Shown here: positions 13,191-24,385 of the stretch, piece after piece
Layout of the letters: every line of letters begins with the position of its first letter
Position numbering within the stretch: position 1 is the first letter of the stretch
Assembly: GCA_037157565.1 (NCBI GenBank)
Contig: JAZHRO010000013.1
Location: 80,965,501 to 81,029,500 of the forward strand
Direction of reading: 5' to 3'
DNA length: 64,000 nt
From: Thalassia testudinum
Taxonomy: Eukaryota > Streptophyta > Magnoliopsida > Alismatales > Hydrocharitaceae
The notes under the pieces: model-generated
Seen by the model: only the letters and a program-made list of their open reading frames with translations
Database searches by the model: none
Told to the model about the DNA's origin: nothing
Position numbers and translations under genes: made by a program

Positions 13191-14811
13191 TTTATTACTA
13201 TTTGGTAGAATTTTATATTATTTACAAAATATCTAGTAAAAGCAATAATGCCTAAATATAATAATTGATGAAGAACAGTAATTTATAATTAATTAGATGG
13301 AGAAAATTTCATCACAAATCTAAATAAGATGATCAAATATTATACCTAACTCTTATGATCCACGATTTTGCTCGAGTCTCAACATGCATCATCTCCCTCT
13401 TTCTTTACGTACAATATACGTTATATCCTAGATTTTTAAAAGTAGAAGAGAATGAAAAAAAAATCAAGCAATTGAGTATGAATGCTCATGACGTTTACGA
13501 GAGAATCCCGTAAGGAAAAAAAGAATCTTCCAAGACTTGGATGATAAGACTCCCTAAAATGGTCCTTTATAGGGAGGAGTAAAGAGTCCAAGACGTTGGA
13601 GAGGAGTTGAAAAGAAAAACGCTTAGAATGTTCAGCATTTCTTCTATTATAAAGGTGAGGGGAGAGAAAAAGAGAATGAAATGCACCTATTGTCTACCGT
13701 TTATACTTCTAGATATATGCCATATATGATTGAACCTCAATGGTGATGGAAAAGAAATTTTTAATCCAGCCAAAGCACGAGACATGATAGGCAAAATTTT
13801 TCCTTTATCAATTAACACATTTGTAGTTTTTACATATTTTTATATATTAAAGATTTTTACATATCCAAGTATATTTTATTTTATAAAAAATAAAGTGTAA
13901 GATAGTATTAAGTGAAATATATTAAATGATAGGCTAGTTATAGAAAAGTAATCTATTCAAAGAATGAATTAAATTCACTTAAGATTTATCAAAAATTCTA
14001 AAATATTAAGGAGATTAGAACTAGTTTTCAATTATAATTTTTTAAAAAATTTAACATAAGAATTTGAGAATCTTGAAGTGTAATTAAAATAAAAAATATG
14101 AATTCATTTCAAAAATTTTAACCGATTAACAATTTCTTTTATATCAACTACAATGATAAATAAAGCATTATAGTGAAATGAAATTCAGATTCTATTATAA
14201 CACCCTCAAGAAAAATATCATAGCTTTATACCTAATGAATAAAATAATATATACATGAATGAAGTCTCGCTACCTTTATAGCAATAGTAGTTGTTATGAT
14301 AACCTATAATTAGAAAATCCATTTCCATTGTGCCATCCTTAAACGGAAAAAAAGGGAAATTGAATGAAGCCTCCTTCTTTATTTCACTTAATGCAAGGTC
14401 ACCGTTTCACACCTTATTACCGTCGAACCTTTTTAAATAGAATATGAAAGGGTTACACTTTTTCTTTTTTTATGTATTTCTATACAAATGTCTCTAAAAA
14501 TAATTAAAATTATTTTTTTACCACTAAATTTTTGTAGAGATCGCAATGTACTCTTTGAGGTTAATTTGAAACTAAACATATTGAGACGAATCCATTATCA
14601 CTTTTTAAATATAAATCGAATTTATATATTTTACAAATTAAAAAAATTATATTTTTTTATTAAATATGATCATCCTTACAAAAAATATATCTTAAATTCG
14701 TTAGAATTATCATCATTAAATGTCCCTCATGATTGCAAAAGTTAAATTTTACGATGAAAATTATGTAAAAAATATAAAGCTTCGTAATAGGATTTTTAGA
14801 TAGAATAATTG

Positions 14812-14848
14812 GTTAATAATAATAATAATAATAATCATAATAATAATA
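14812..14848. repeat. (AAT)n microsatellite
   Basis: About ten AAT units with a single interruption (AATC). Confidence 0.85.
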
Positions 14849-16481
14849 GCAGCTAGGATGTCGGTTCATATGGCTTATAAATAGAAGGAAGGTTAGTCAT
14901 GGGAGATTTGAAAAGAGAAAGAGAGATGAGTGAGAGAACGAGGGCGAGAGGGAGGGAGGACACATGAGCCGCGTAGGGGAGGATGATGTCATTGTTGACG
15001 TGGGTGAGAGGAAGATCTAGGCAATCCGAAGGTGGATTTAGGTGGTCCAAGACTTGATCTTGGAGTTCTTGAGTGTGCCGGACGCATTCGTACAGTCGGA
15101 TCGAGCGGATTCCACTCTAAATTCTGAGGCGCAAATCAAGAGCAAGTAGGCAATGTCTCTTGACCTTGTTTTTAAGGAGTTGTTGGGGGGTAGAGTAGTC
15201 CCTTTCTTTTCCCATGTGGGTTGTCTACATTGTGGTTTTCATCATATGTTACACCACTTAGTGTGCGTTTTTGTCTCTTACTCAGATCAGATCCATATTT
15301 GTATTTCTTACTATCTTGGGTACTTGAATGATAAATATAGATGATGTAAATCAAGTTGTTAATTTGGAGTGTGAATAGTTAAATTAATATAATTAACTGT
15401 TAAGTTAATTACAATTCATTACATGATTCTAATGATTTAACGAATTATAAATCATTTAAGCATATTGGATGTGGTCTTGCCATAACATGAGTGAGATGAA
15501 TTCTGTTTTTCGTGAAACTAGCATCATTGTGATTGTTAATTGATAATTTAATTGGAACCCCTATTAGAAGATGGAAATTAAGTTATTTAATAGATAATTT
15601 TGAGATAATATGATCTGAGTTCTTTTCATAACTTTAGATCAATAGTTTAAAATGATAAGAGTTATATCTTAATTAACGGATACTATTAATTTAGTTATCT
15701 GGAAATAAGTTATTAAATCGATGACGATGGATTGGTCAAAAATAAATTGGATAACTGGTTTAGCTCTGCTACTTGCTGGGATTTTGGCTGTAGCTTTGAT
15801 TTTTTAGATCGATTTTTGGGTTGGTTTAAGGAGTTGCTGTCCTCCCTACGACTCTTTAGATAGACTTAGCGGCCAATTGAGATAGCAGGATGAATGGCTC
15901 AAGGTTTGGGAGTGGTTTCTTTCTTGACCGGTGGGTAAGTCATTAACTGTCTGTGGTTTAGTGTACAAAGTGTTTGTACGTATTCACACTACACGATGTA
16001 GTCATTACTCCTTTCCGCGATGACCTCAAGGTGACGAAGAGTGGTGACTTGATGGGTGTCAATTGTCTTCTCGGCTAGGATGGTGGCTTGTACCAGTCTT
16101 GTCCCTTAGGCAATCACACGAAATCTCCTCATGCTCTTAGGTGTTGATTAGCAGGATTTTGATTGTAATAAGTTGGGCTTAGCTTGGAAAACGAACATAA
16201 TAATATGAAGATTAATAAAAGGATAAATTTATAAGATAGTACCCTTTTCTTTTTCTTGCTCTCTCTACTATTTGGTACTTGGTTGTTTTTGCTTTACTCA
16301 ATTTTTGTTGACATACTCTTTGGATTCCGTACTCAGGTATAGCTGAGCAACCAAGGGTTAAGGCAGTGGTTGGTCCTTCTGTTGCAGGACCTATTGCAGT
16401 ATTGGGAGATGGTCCATGTGGACAGTAGCTCTAGCTGCGTAGGTTTTCCTTTCAAGTTTTCTAGTGCTTGTGCTTTGTTAC
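14849..16481 (+). mobile_element. Sense gypsy-type LTR fragment, left part (host of the solo LTR at 16895)
   Basis: A TATA-like CTTATAAATAG at about 14873 is followed by a purine-rich leader. From about 15840 to 16480 the sequence follows the same order of landmarks as the long gypsy LTRs elsewhere in the window, including an ACTCAGGTA..GAGCAACC phrase. The same LTR resumes after the solo LTR and ends at 19546 in GGATTCGGGTCGTCATA, the expected inverted counterpart of a TG..GACGACCC start. The 5' boundary is not resolved. Confidence 0.5.
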
Positions 16482-17171
16482 TGTGACGACCCGAGTCTCG
16501 CTAAGTGACGAAACTTGGGTTGCCTTGTGCTACCAATTAGCACGAACACCTACAAGATCGCGGTCACTTAACACATAACCATAAAACGTCAATAGCCAAC
16601 ATTTATTTATGATGCATTAAATGAAAGAAAACTAAAGTGCTGACAATATAATTAAAATACACTGTAAAACAAAAAGTAAGGAGAGCCTTTTACAATCACC
16701 AAAAAGATAGAAAAATAAAATATAACAGCGGAAAGATCCTACTACTACGAGCCGTTGGCTCAACCAAGGGTTGAGGTTGTGGTTGGTCCTTCTGTTGCAA
16801 GACCTATTGTAGTATTGGGAGACGGTCTGTGTGGATAGTAGCTTTAGCTGCATAGGTTTTCCTTTCAAGTTTTCTAGTGCTTGTGCTTTGTTACTGTGAC
16901 GACCTGAGTCCCACCAAGGGACAGAACTTGGGTTGTCGTGTGCTACCAACTAGCATGAACACCCACAAGATTGTAGTCACCTAACACATAATTATAAAAC
17001 GTCAACAGCCAACATTCATTCATGATGCATTAAATGAAAGAAAACCAAAGTGCTGACAATATAATTAAAATTCACCATAAATCAGAAAGTAAAGAGAGTC
17101 TTTTACAATCACCAAAAAGACAGGAAAATAAAACCTAACAGCGGAAAGAACCTACTACTACGAGCCACTAG
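16346..17171. repeat. 413-bp tandem duplication across an LTR junction
   Basis: Two copies, about 16346-16758 and 16759-17171, run in parallel. For example, CAACCAAGGG is at 16348 and 16761, and CTGTGACGAC at 16481 and 16894. Divergence is mostly transitions. Each copy holds the end of the host LTR, the GTTAC target site and the first roughly 263 bases of the inserted LTR, so the duplication came after the insertion. Confidence 0.9.
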
Positions 17172-19311
17172 CTCAGTACGGATCATCTCCTTAGGTAGGA
17201 CACGGTTCTATAGAAGTCTGACCGACGGTAGCCGCTGCACCCGACTGCTCAGCAACACCTAAGTACGGAACCCAAAATTATATGTTAATGAAAACTAAGT
17301 AGAGTAGACAGCCAAACAAGTAGTAACTGTAAGAGGGCTACAAAAAAGGGTACTATATCAATTGTTCATCCGTTTATAATTTCTTTTTTAGCTAATTCCA
17401 TTCATATACCATGCCCATGTTCTTATAGTTCACAATCCGTAAATCGATGTCTTTGGGCACAAGATGATCGTACGTAACTTCCTGCGACCCAAGATCAGTA
17501 TAAACCATCCTCCTGCCCGGGAAGATTGCTTATATCCATCGAGTTGCCACACTCTATCACCCTGGAGTTATTGTGGAAAGGGGTGGCGGCTACGTTGTAT
17601 AGCATAAACACATACAAGCATTATGTATGCTAAACCATAGACAACCAATGACTTACCCTCCGACCGAAAAAGAACCAAACCTCGAGCCATGCATCCCGTT
17701 ATCCCAGTTGACCGTTAAGCCTAACCAAAGAGTTATAGGGAGGCCAGCAACTCCCAAAATCAACCCCTGAAATCGATTTGAAAGACCAAAGCTGCAACTA
17801 AACTCCGACGAGTAGTAGGGCCAAGATCAGTTATCTTATCCTTTCATTTCAGACTAAATAGTTGTATCAAATTAATTTCAGATAACTCTATCTTTTATTT
17901 TCATCAAATCAAGCCATCCTTAATAATTCCATGATTAACAAATATTCACCTTATCTTCCAACTTATCCATTTACAAGTATTAGATTTATGACAGTGGTCC
18001 CCTATTATGTATCAATTAATGAACATCAAGAAACTTGTTTCACGGAAATTGGGATTCGTTTTATGCATGCAATGATAGAGGTACATGTGGTCATTAACCT
18101 TTACTATTTTGCATAAAAGCATATTAATTTTCCTCTAAAGTGCCGATGAATCAGGGAAAGTACCCGAGGGATTCCAAACTTATCAAGAAGAAAGGATACG
18201 CTAATCAAGTAGTACATGCGAGAAATCACACTCGACAGGTCCATTGGCACCCGAAAACTAGACGGGCTCGAGAAGAGGGGTAGAGTACTCTACCTAATGT
18301 CACCAGAGGGTCACGGTGACTCCGAATCGTGCGCACAAGGACTGAGGTAGTCTCCACGCCTACCTCGAGATCCATGCACGCATCGAGGATAAGACCTGGT
18401 TCACATGAACTAGAAATAGGGTCGAAAATACCTAGTCACGTTCCTGATTTTTCACTAAAGGAAAATGACTTAAAAGTGAAAATAAATTATACCAATGCAT
18501 AGTAGAGTCGATACGATTCCAATGGTACCTTGTTTTTCGAGCGAGGGCACCCTAAACTAACCTGGTTCAACCAGACCGGTCAACCAGTCAACGCGGACCC
18601 ATCTATGACATGTGTTGCATCGTGATTTGTTCGCTCGCACGTCGTTGGATCACGCTAACCTCTTGCCCCATAGTCGTTGATAGCGCCACGCGTCGTAATT
18701 TGTCGCTCTTGCCGGTCTGCCACACGTCGCCCACAGGTGCACCCAGGATTGCCACGCGTTAGTCGGTTGTCTCGTGTCGCCACCGCCGCTGCAACAATTG
18801 CAGTGGGAAGTCCAAGTTTTGTGGATTTGCACCAGGATCCTTGAGAAAAGTTTTTGATTTTATGAAGGAAAAGCTTAAGCTTCTCCTTCTCTCTTCCTCT
18901 CATAATTAAGAGACTTAGAGAAAAGATGATGACCCAAGGACCCGAAGGGGTCCTTATGTAGGCCCATAGGTTGTTGAAAATAGGTTTAGTAGGGTAAAAT
19001 ATCCAAATACGCCTGGGGTTAGGTCTACCTTACATTTAGATCCCTTTTGACTTCTTTTGGCCAGAATTATAGCTATACACCTCGAATTTATGCGAAACAA
19101 GTGTTGCCGGAATGCTTGCAACGAGAGGAATCTAATTATATCATATATGGCACCCTTTTGACAACGTTTGGATAAAAATTGACTCAAACTACGTGTTTTT
19201 TGGCAATTTAAGGATGTGCTAAACCAGCACCGAACTACAATCAGGTTTCCGAGTTTGAATTGACCTGGATCACCTTGAAATGACTCGAAACCTAGATTTT
19301 AGGATGCTATA
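16895..19311 (-). mobile_element. Antisense gypsy-type solo LTR (2417 bp)
   Basis: It begins TGTGACGACC and ends GGATGCTATA, reading TG..(T)A across the ends as an old LTR. It is flanked by a perfect 5-bp duplication, GTTAC, at 16890-16894 and 19312-19316. Orientation is minus because the ACACCTAAG..GAGTAGACAGCC landmarks at the left match those near the 3' end of the other LTRs in reverse. No internal coding region, primer site or polypurine tract is present, so it is a solo LTR left by LTR-LTR recombination. Confidence 0.8.
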
Positions 19312-19546
19312 GTTACTCTACTACTCCTTTCCTCTTGTGCTTTCAACTGGTGAACTTTTATTATCAATTCTCTTGTTAGTGTTATCTTATTTAATGCATT
19401 ATGAATTTCTATTTGGTTATTATTATTGTTGTTTTATGATTATATGATGGGTGACTGTGATCCTATTTGAGAGTCGGAGGCTATTTCGTACTCGACGGCT
19501 TAAGCCTCACTGGGTCTACTCGATTAGTGGGATTCGGGTCGTCATA
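19312..19546 (+). mobile_element. Sense gypsy-type LTR fragment, right end
   Basis: This is the 3' terminal part of the LTR interrupted by the solo LTR. It ends GGGTCGTCATA, followed by ATTAC. It matches the order seen at the ends of the 30.4-kb and 47.8-kb LTRs (T-rich tract, then GACT..GGGTCGT). Confidence 0.55.
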
Positions 19547-19754
19547 ATTACAAATATTGCTATTAATGTCACTGTGAAACTTATGTTATTACTGTAAATG
19601 CTATGTTGTTACCTCTCCATTAATCCATTAACTAAGGTTAGGAAAAAATCGACTCAAGTTAAGTTAAAGGAACTCATCTCAAAGGGAAATGGATAGTGAT
19701 GATTTAATTTATTTTTGTGGATGGATTGGATGGTTGAGATTTATTAGGGATACG

Positions 19755-20080
19755 AGCCTCCTCCTTCCTCTTCCTCCTCCTCCCTCCACCTTATCTTGCA
19801 ACTTCCTCTTCCCTCTTCTGATATGCTCCTCCTCCTTACTCCTCCCTTCTCCTTTCACCTCCCCCCTTCCTCCACTCTCCTCCTCCCTGTCCAATCACTT
19901 GCTCTTGCTCCCACTTGATCTCCATCTCCAACCACCACCACTACATCACCTCCTCCTCTGTGTCCTCCTCTCTCCCCCACCACTGTCCATCTCCTCCTCC
20001 TCCTCCAATTCGACTCTCCCTTTGCCTCCATCTCGTTAATCTCCCTTCCCCTCAAACCTCCTCCCCTTCCCCCCACCATT
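19755..20080. repeat. Pyrimidine-rich low-complexity tract
   Basis: The tract is dominated by CCT and CTC triplets on the plus strand. The long open frames through it on both strands are a by-product of composition. It borders the decayed C-terminal side of the ARO-like pseudogene. Confidence 0.8.
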
Positions 20081-20084
20081 GCTG

Positions 20085-20545
20085 GTTAGCGAGCCATACT
20101 AGAGTCGAGCAACCTACTCCTAGATGAGACCCAAGATGTGTTCGTTGGAGGTGATGGGGGGGGGGGGGGGGGGGGGGTAGGCCAAGGTGGGTAGAGTCGT
20201 CGTCGGTGACCTCAAAGGGGTAGGAGATGCGGAGGAAATAGGAGAGGCGACTGAGGGAGTTGTCAAGGAGGGAGGAGAGCTTCTTGAAGTTGATGGATGG
20301 GATGGGGAATAGGTAGGAGATGAAGGTGGATTAGTGGGAACACTGCTGCACCACATGGAGGGCTTTCTCAAGGGCACTCTCTACGTCCAGGAGGATGTAG
20401 TGAGCAGGCTACTCTTAGAGGTCAAAGTGGAGGGTGGCTTGCTGGATGGGAGGAGCCTCTTGACTCAAGGCTTCAAATCTTGCTGGCAGTTAGGACAGTC
20501 TGACTGGGTGTAAGCCTTCGTCACCTCATTCAACAGATGGATCAG
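20085..20545 (-). pseudogene. ARMADILLO-REPEAT-ONLY (ARO)-like pseudogene fragment
   Basis: Read on the minus strand, this matches the N-terminal part of plant ARO proteins, the armadillo-repeat family with roles in tip growth and kinesin/actin regulation. In order it shows LLNEVTKAY, an L-x-P-A-H-Y..DVESALEKALHVV stretch, NFKKLSSLLDNSLSRLSYFLRIS, then DDDSTHLGLPP, ITSNEHILGLI and VARL..YGSL. It is broken by several stops (TAA and TAG in the E-x-P region, TAA after QQCSH, TAG after LGLI and after the next Glu) and by a run of 22 C that expands and frameshifts the LGLPP site. The conserved order in one direction without introns suits either a decayed gene or a retrocopy. Downstream of YGSL the similarity fades into purine-rich sequence. 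The family assignment rests on recognition of the motif order. Confidence 0.65.
20156..20177. repeat. 22-base homopolymer G run
   Basis: An uninterrupted run of 22 G on the plus strand, lying inside the ARO-like pseudogene. It is a likely site of length variation and of assembly or sequencing error. Confidence 0.9.
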
Positions 20546-20580
20546 TGATTGATATGATGGGTTCTTCTTTCTTCTTCTAT

Positions 20581-21716
20581 CTTCTGTTTGTGGTGGTGGG
20601 GTTGATGGGTTGGTTGGTGTTGTACGAGGGAGGCAAGGAGAGGAGGAGGGGGAGGAGCAGGAGGAGAGGAGGGGGACTGTTCTTGCTGCTGCTATTATCA
20701 TAGTTGTTGTTTTTGATGCTATGATTAATACTGCTTTGGTATGTTTGTTGTTGATGTTGATAATGGGTGTTGTGATCTTCCTCTGCAGACTTGCTCCTTC
20801 TTCCTCTTCCTCGTCCCACCTCATCCTCTAGCCTACTCCTTATACTTTAGCCTCCTCCTCCCTCCTCTGGCTTGCTCCTCGTCCTTCCTTGATGGTCGAG
20901 AGCGAGGTGGAGGTTGCAGATGTATTTCATCGAGGCGAGGATGATTCATCATTGGAGCTTGAGAAACGAACACCTATGATGCTCCATGTAGACGGGGAAG
21001 ATGTACGACAGAAATATATGTTCGTTAACCAAAATCGAACAGATCCTAATCCAAGGGATATTTTCGTAAAAGGATCATAGTTTTCAATAACATTAGTATC
21101 AATATTTGCAATCTAGCAATAAAAAAATAATTTTGATGATTTCTAATATTATTTGTATAAAAATCCCATTTTTTAAATAAAATATCCTCCCCTACTACCA
21201 CACAACCGGTGCAATATTTCAAAACCAAAGCTAGAGGGTGATCACACAACTCCCAAACAATATGCCATTTCCCCTTCCCTCATCTATTAAATACAACATA
21301 TCCAGACTGTGATACTACACAAAGAAGCGTATACATGTGGATTCCACCCATTCACAAATCTTGAAAACCAAAGTCGATAAAAAAAAAAAAAAGGAAGGAT
21401 AAGGAGAAAACAAAAAGGAAAAGTGAAAGAGGAAAGTACGGGTGTGCATAGTTCACGCCCGCAGCCCCCCTCTCGCCATTGAAAGGTCCACCGAACGCCC
21501 CTTCCCTCTTCCACCTTCCAACACCACTTCCATCTTCACCACCATCAACATCACCATCTTTCATGATCGCCATCTTTCAAGGTACATAACGCCACGAAAC
21601 CCATAAAACATATGACCAAAGGAATTGGAAACAACAGCATGCCCCTTTTTTTTTCCTTCTTTCAAAGGTTTTGTTCTTAGCCATACGTGGGCTTGCAGGT
21701 TGGAGAGCGAACGTTG
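20581..21716. other. Region upstream of the GATA gene
   Basis: This holds low-complexity CT/GA sequence to about 20900, then AT-rich sequence. The last 300 bases hold the presumed promoter and 5' UTR of the GATA gene. TATTAAATACAAC at about 21284-21296 is the best TATA-like candidate. A short upstream ATG at 21563 (6 codons before a GT) does not join in frame to the gene. Confidence 0.4.
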
Positions 21717-22108
21717 ATGGCATATGGTTGGTTTGGCTCCATCCCCGAGAAGAACCTCTCTCTCGACGAATTCTTAGATTTCGATGGAATCCTCGGGGAA
21801 TCAACAACGAAGGACTCGACGAGAGAAGAAGGAGACCCCATAACACACGATGAATCGGAACATCTAAACAAAACAGAGCAGAATCTTCAAGAGAGCATCT
21901 CACCACCCTCTGGTCTCTCCTCCGTGGACTCCCTCCGATTCTCAGAGGAACTCCATGTAAGCACATAAATAAATGCCTCAAAAAATCTATTCTTTGACTC
22001 GTGGGTAATCAAAATCTATGAAGTATGGGTTCTCGGTTCGATAGGGTAGGGACGATTTTGGACTGCGGAAGTGAAAATTTAGGGAATTATAAAGATGTCC
22101 CATCCATC

Positions 22109-22154
<46 letters not shown>

Positions 22155-22814
22155 TACTACTACTTGATTTGTTTTGCACAGGAAGGGTGCATCACTGACT
22201 TGGAGTGGGTGTCTAGGATTGTGGAGGACTCCTACTTCATCCCTCCAGAGGTCATCTTTCCCGTGGTCCTCGCTCCGGTCACCAACCATGGCGGGTCTCA
22301 CCACGCTCCTCCGAAGAAGTGGTGGCTGCCCTTCTCCATGGAAGCTCTCCATGTGTCCACGAGACAAAGGAGAAAGCGTCGCCCTAGGCCCAGCCTTAGC
22401 ACGTGGCCGGTGCCACCATTCATGGCCTCTTTATTCCTGGAAAGCGACAAGAGGAGTGGGAGGAAGCCCAAACCCAAGCCCAACCTCAAGTCCAAGCCAG
22501 CGGAGGATACAACAGAAATGGGTTTGGTGCGACAGTGTAGCCACTGCGGTGAGGAGAGGACGCCGCAGTGGCGGGAGGGGCCATTGGGCGCGAAGACGCT
22601 TTGCAACGCGTGTGGGGTCCGCTACAAATCCGGCCGGTTGCTCCCAGAGTACCGGCCGGCCGCGAGCCCCACGTTTGTAAACCACGTTCACTCCAACAGC
22701 CACCGGAGGGTGCTCGAGATGCGTCGGCGGAAGGGACTCCTTGTACCGGCGGGAACCGGCGTTGCCAACTCGGGGTCAGAGCGTAGTGCTTTAAACCTAG
22801 ACCCTTTTGAGTAG
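21717..22814 (+). CDS. GATA-type zinc-finger transcription factor (two exons, 290 aa)
   Basis: A nuclear transcription factor that binds WGATAR-type DNA sites. Coding exons are 21717-21956 and 22182-22814. The intron is GT-AG and phase 0, and the total is 290 codons plus TAG. The N-terminus (MAYGWFGS..) is followed by [10 protein letters not shown], corresponding to the DDLLDFSN motif of the Arabidopsis GATA2/4/9-like subfamily A proteins, which supports this start. An acidic Ser/Pro-rich segment follows, then [11 protein letters not shown] (also a subfamily landmark). A basic stretch RQRRKRRPR (about residues 138-146) is a probable nuclear signal. The zinc finger is C-x2-C-x18-C-x2-C with cysteines at 199, 202, 221 and 224, followed by the conserved [13 protein letters not shown] and YRPAASPTF. 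Another upstream in-frame GTG (21687) is not a start. Function beyond DNA binding cannot be read from the sequence; light- and brassinosteroid-linked roles are known for the Arabidopsis relatives only. Confidence 0.92.
22109..22163. repeat. (TTA)n/(CTA)n microsatellite in the GATA intron
   Basis: About fifteen TTA units run into ACTACTACTAC, ending about 18 bases before the splice acceptor of exon 2. Confidence 0.95.
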
Positions 22815-23974
22815 CCTTGGACAATGTAAATTTGTAGATGTAGATGACTTGTGTTTGTTTGATGTAGGTTTAATCAGGTTAGGTGGGTTGGGCCAGTTCG
22901 GCTTGAAGACTTTAGAGCTTAGATATAGTGTTTTGAATTTGAGAAAGAAGCTTTCAGCTTTTATTTGTCCTTCATGGATTCTAGTGGGCCCTTTGTTGTG
23001 AAATTTTCTAATTCTAAACTTAGACCATAATTCATAGGCTGCTGGGGATGGGTGTGGATTAGTTAGGGGCACGCCACCTTCTTGTTCTAGATTGGATGCT
23101 TAACCTACCGAGTAGGGTAGAAAAATAGAGAGAAGGGGGCGGCTGCAAGCCTGCAATACTGTACTTTTGTGTCGTACGAGTGACAAAACCTTACTTCGTT
23201 ACAAAGTTTATGGAATTTTTATATATTTAATTATAAAATATAATTTGATTAAATATTTTTTAAAAATTAATTTTTATTTATATTAAATTTGATGATTAAT
23301 AATAATATAAATTATAAGGATGTTGTCAAAATTTCAAAAAAAATATGTCAAGAGTTATTTTGAATTAAAAATATATAATGGTGGAGTTTTTGTGGGATTT
23401 ATTTTTGGAGGAAAGTGAAAATTTTTTTTTTTGAATTTATTTTGGACAGAAGAAATTATTTTGTGGAATTTTTTTTAATCTTATAGGTAAAATTTATAAT
23501 CGTAAAAGTATTATATTTTTAAGAAATTAAATTAGATAAGAATAGCTGAGTGTTTTTTTTTTTTTTTTTTTTGTTGTATGACAGGATGACGTTACTTAAT
23601 TAGCTGAGGAAAGGTTTTTATTGTTTTTTACTTTTAAAATGGGATGACGTTATGAGAGATTTTTACTTTTTCATTTTTACATTAGGATGAGCCATTAGCT
23701 CGCACATGGTGTGTGAACCGAGACATTAATAGGACAGAAAAAGAGTGGGAGAAGAGTTGAGAGAGTGCAATGACACGTGAAAAGAGAGCTTCACCGCACT
23801 CTCCTTTAGTACATAAATAGATTCTCCGATTTTTATCATGTCTGTGCAGGGAGACATTGCAGCCTTTTTCAGGTACCAATTCATACCATTCTCTTGCTTG
23901 ATTTTTTTATTGTGTATATATTATTCCACCACCTGTATCAAGTTGCTGTTGGTGATGTTTTTGTTGGATGTAAG
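22815..23974. other. GATA 3' UTR and AT-rich downstream DNA
   Basis: The 3' UTR of the GATA gene begins at 22815; its poly(A) site is not resolved. Farther on is AT-rich DNA with a T run at about 23554-23572. No gene was recognised. Confidence 0.4.
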
Positions 23975-24385
23975 CGTGTGATGTAATATATTTTGTAATA
24001 TATGATTTCACTTATGTTTTCATAAAAAAAAATCAGTTAAAAATGACAATAAATCAATTAAAAATTAAATTTAATTGACTGAAAATTAAATATATTAATT
24101 GAAAATTAAAATATATTAATTAAAAATAATTTTATATCGATTAAAAATAAAAATATATTATTATATTTTACCTTATTGATTCAAAATATTTTTTTATTAA
24201 TTTAAAATTAAAATACATCAATTAAAAATAAAGAATACACTTAAAGTAATTTTTTACCTAAATAAATTATTTTCATCAATAAAAATTAAGATATATCTAT
24301 TTAAATTATGTTATCCCCAGCAGTCCTTTCTCTCTTTCAAGGAAAAGAAAAAGTTTACTCATTACAAAATATATTACAAACCTTA
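23975..24385. repeat. AT-rich interspersed element, copy 3, with visible inverted ends
   Basis: It begins near TGTAATATATTTTGTAATATATGA and ends near TCATTACAAAATATATTACAA, an inverted pair of about 20 bp. The interior is repeated AATTAAAAATTAAA-type sequence like the copies near 10.4 and 13.0 kb. It resembles a short non-autonomous DNA element (MITE-like). A target-site duplication could not be fixed. Confidence 0.55.

Larger units (their letters stand above)
9503..14811. other. AT-rich intergenic DNA
   Basis: No gene was recognised. It contains the two AT-rich repeat elements listed separately, a (TA)n run near 11512-11527, homopurine stretches at 12087-12110, and a GTTAAC-containing segment (about 12130-12410) that may be an old MITE but has no clear ends. 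Confidence 0.4.

Noticed and set aside
19312..19551. Treating 16895-19546 as one solo LTR
   Set aside because: The GTTAC duplication at 19312-19316 and the change to sense-oriented landmarks show that the antisense LTR ends at 19311 and the rest belongs to the host LTR.
19689..20127. Ser/Pro/Leu-rich open frames
   Set aside because: Translation of a CCT/CTC low-complexity tract, present in several frames on both strands.
22095..22814. Open frame starting MSHPS followed by a run of Tyr and continuing into the GATA finger
   Set aside because: The Tyr run is the intronic TTA microsatellite; a GT-AG intron (21957-22181) joins exon 1, with the subfamily LDEFLDF motif, in phase to exon 2.
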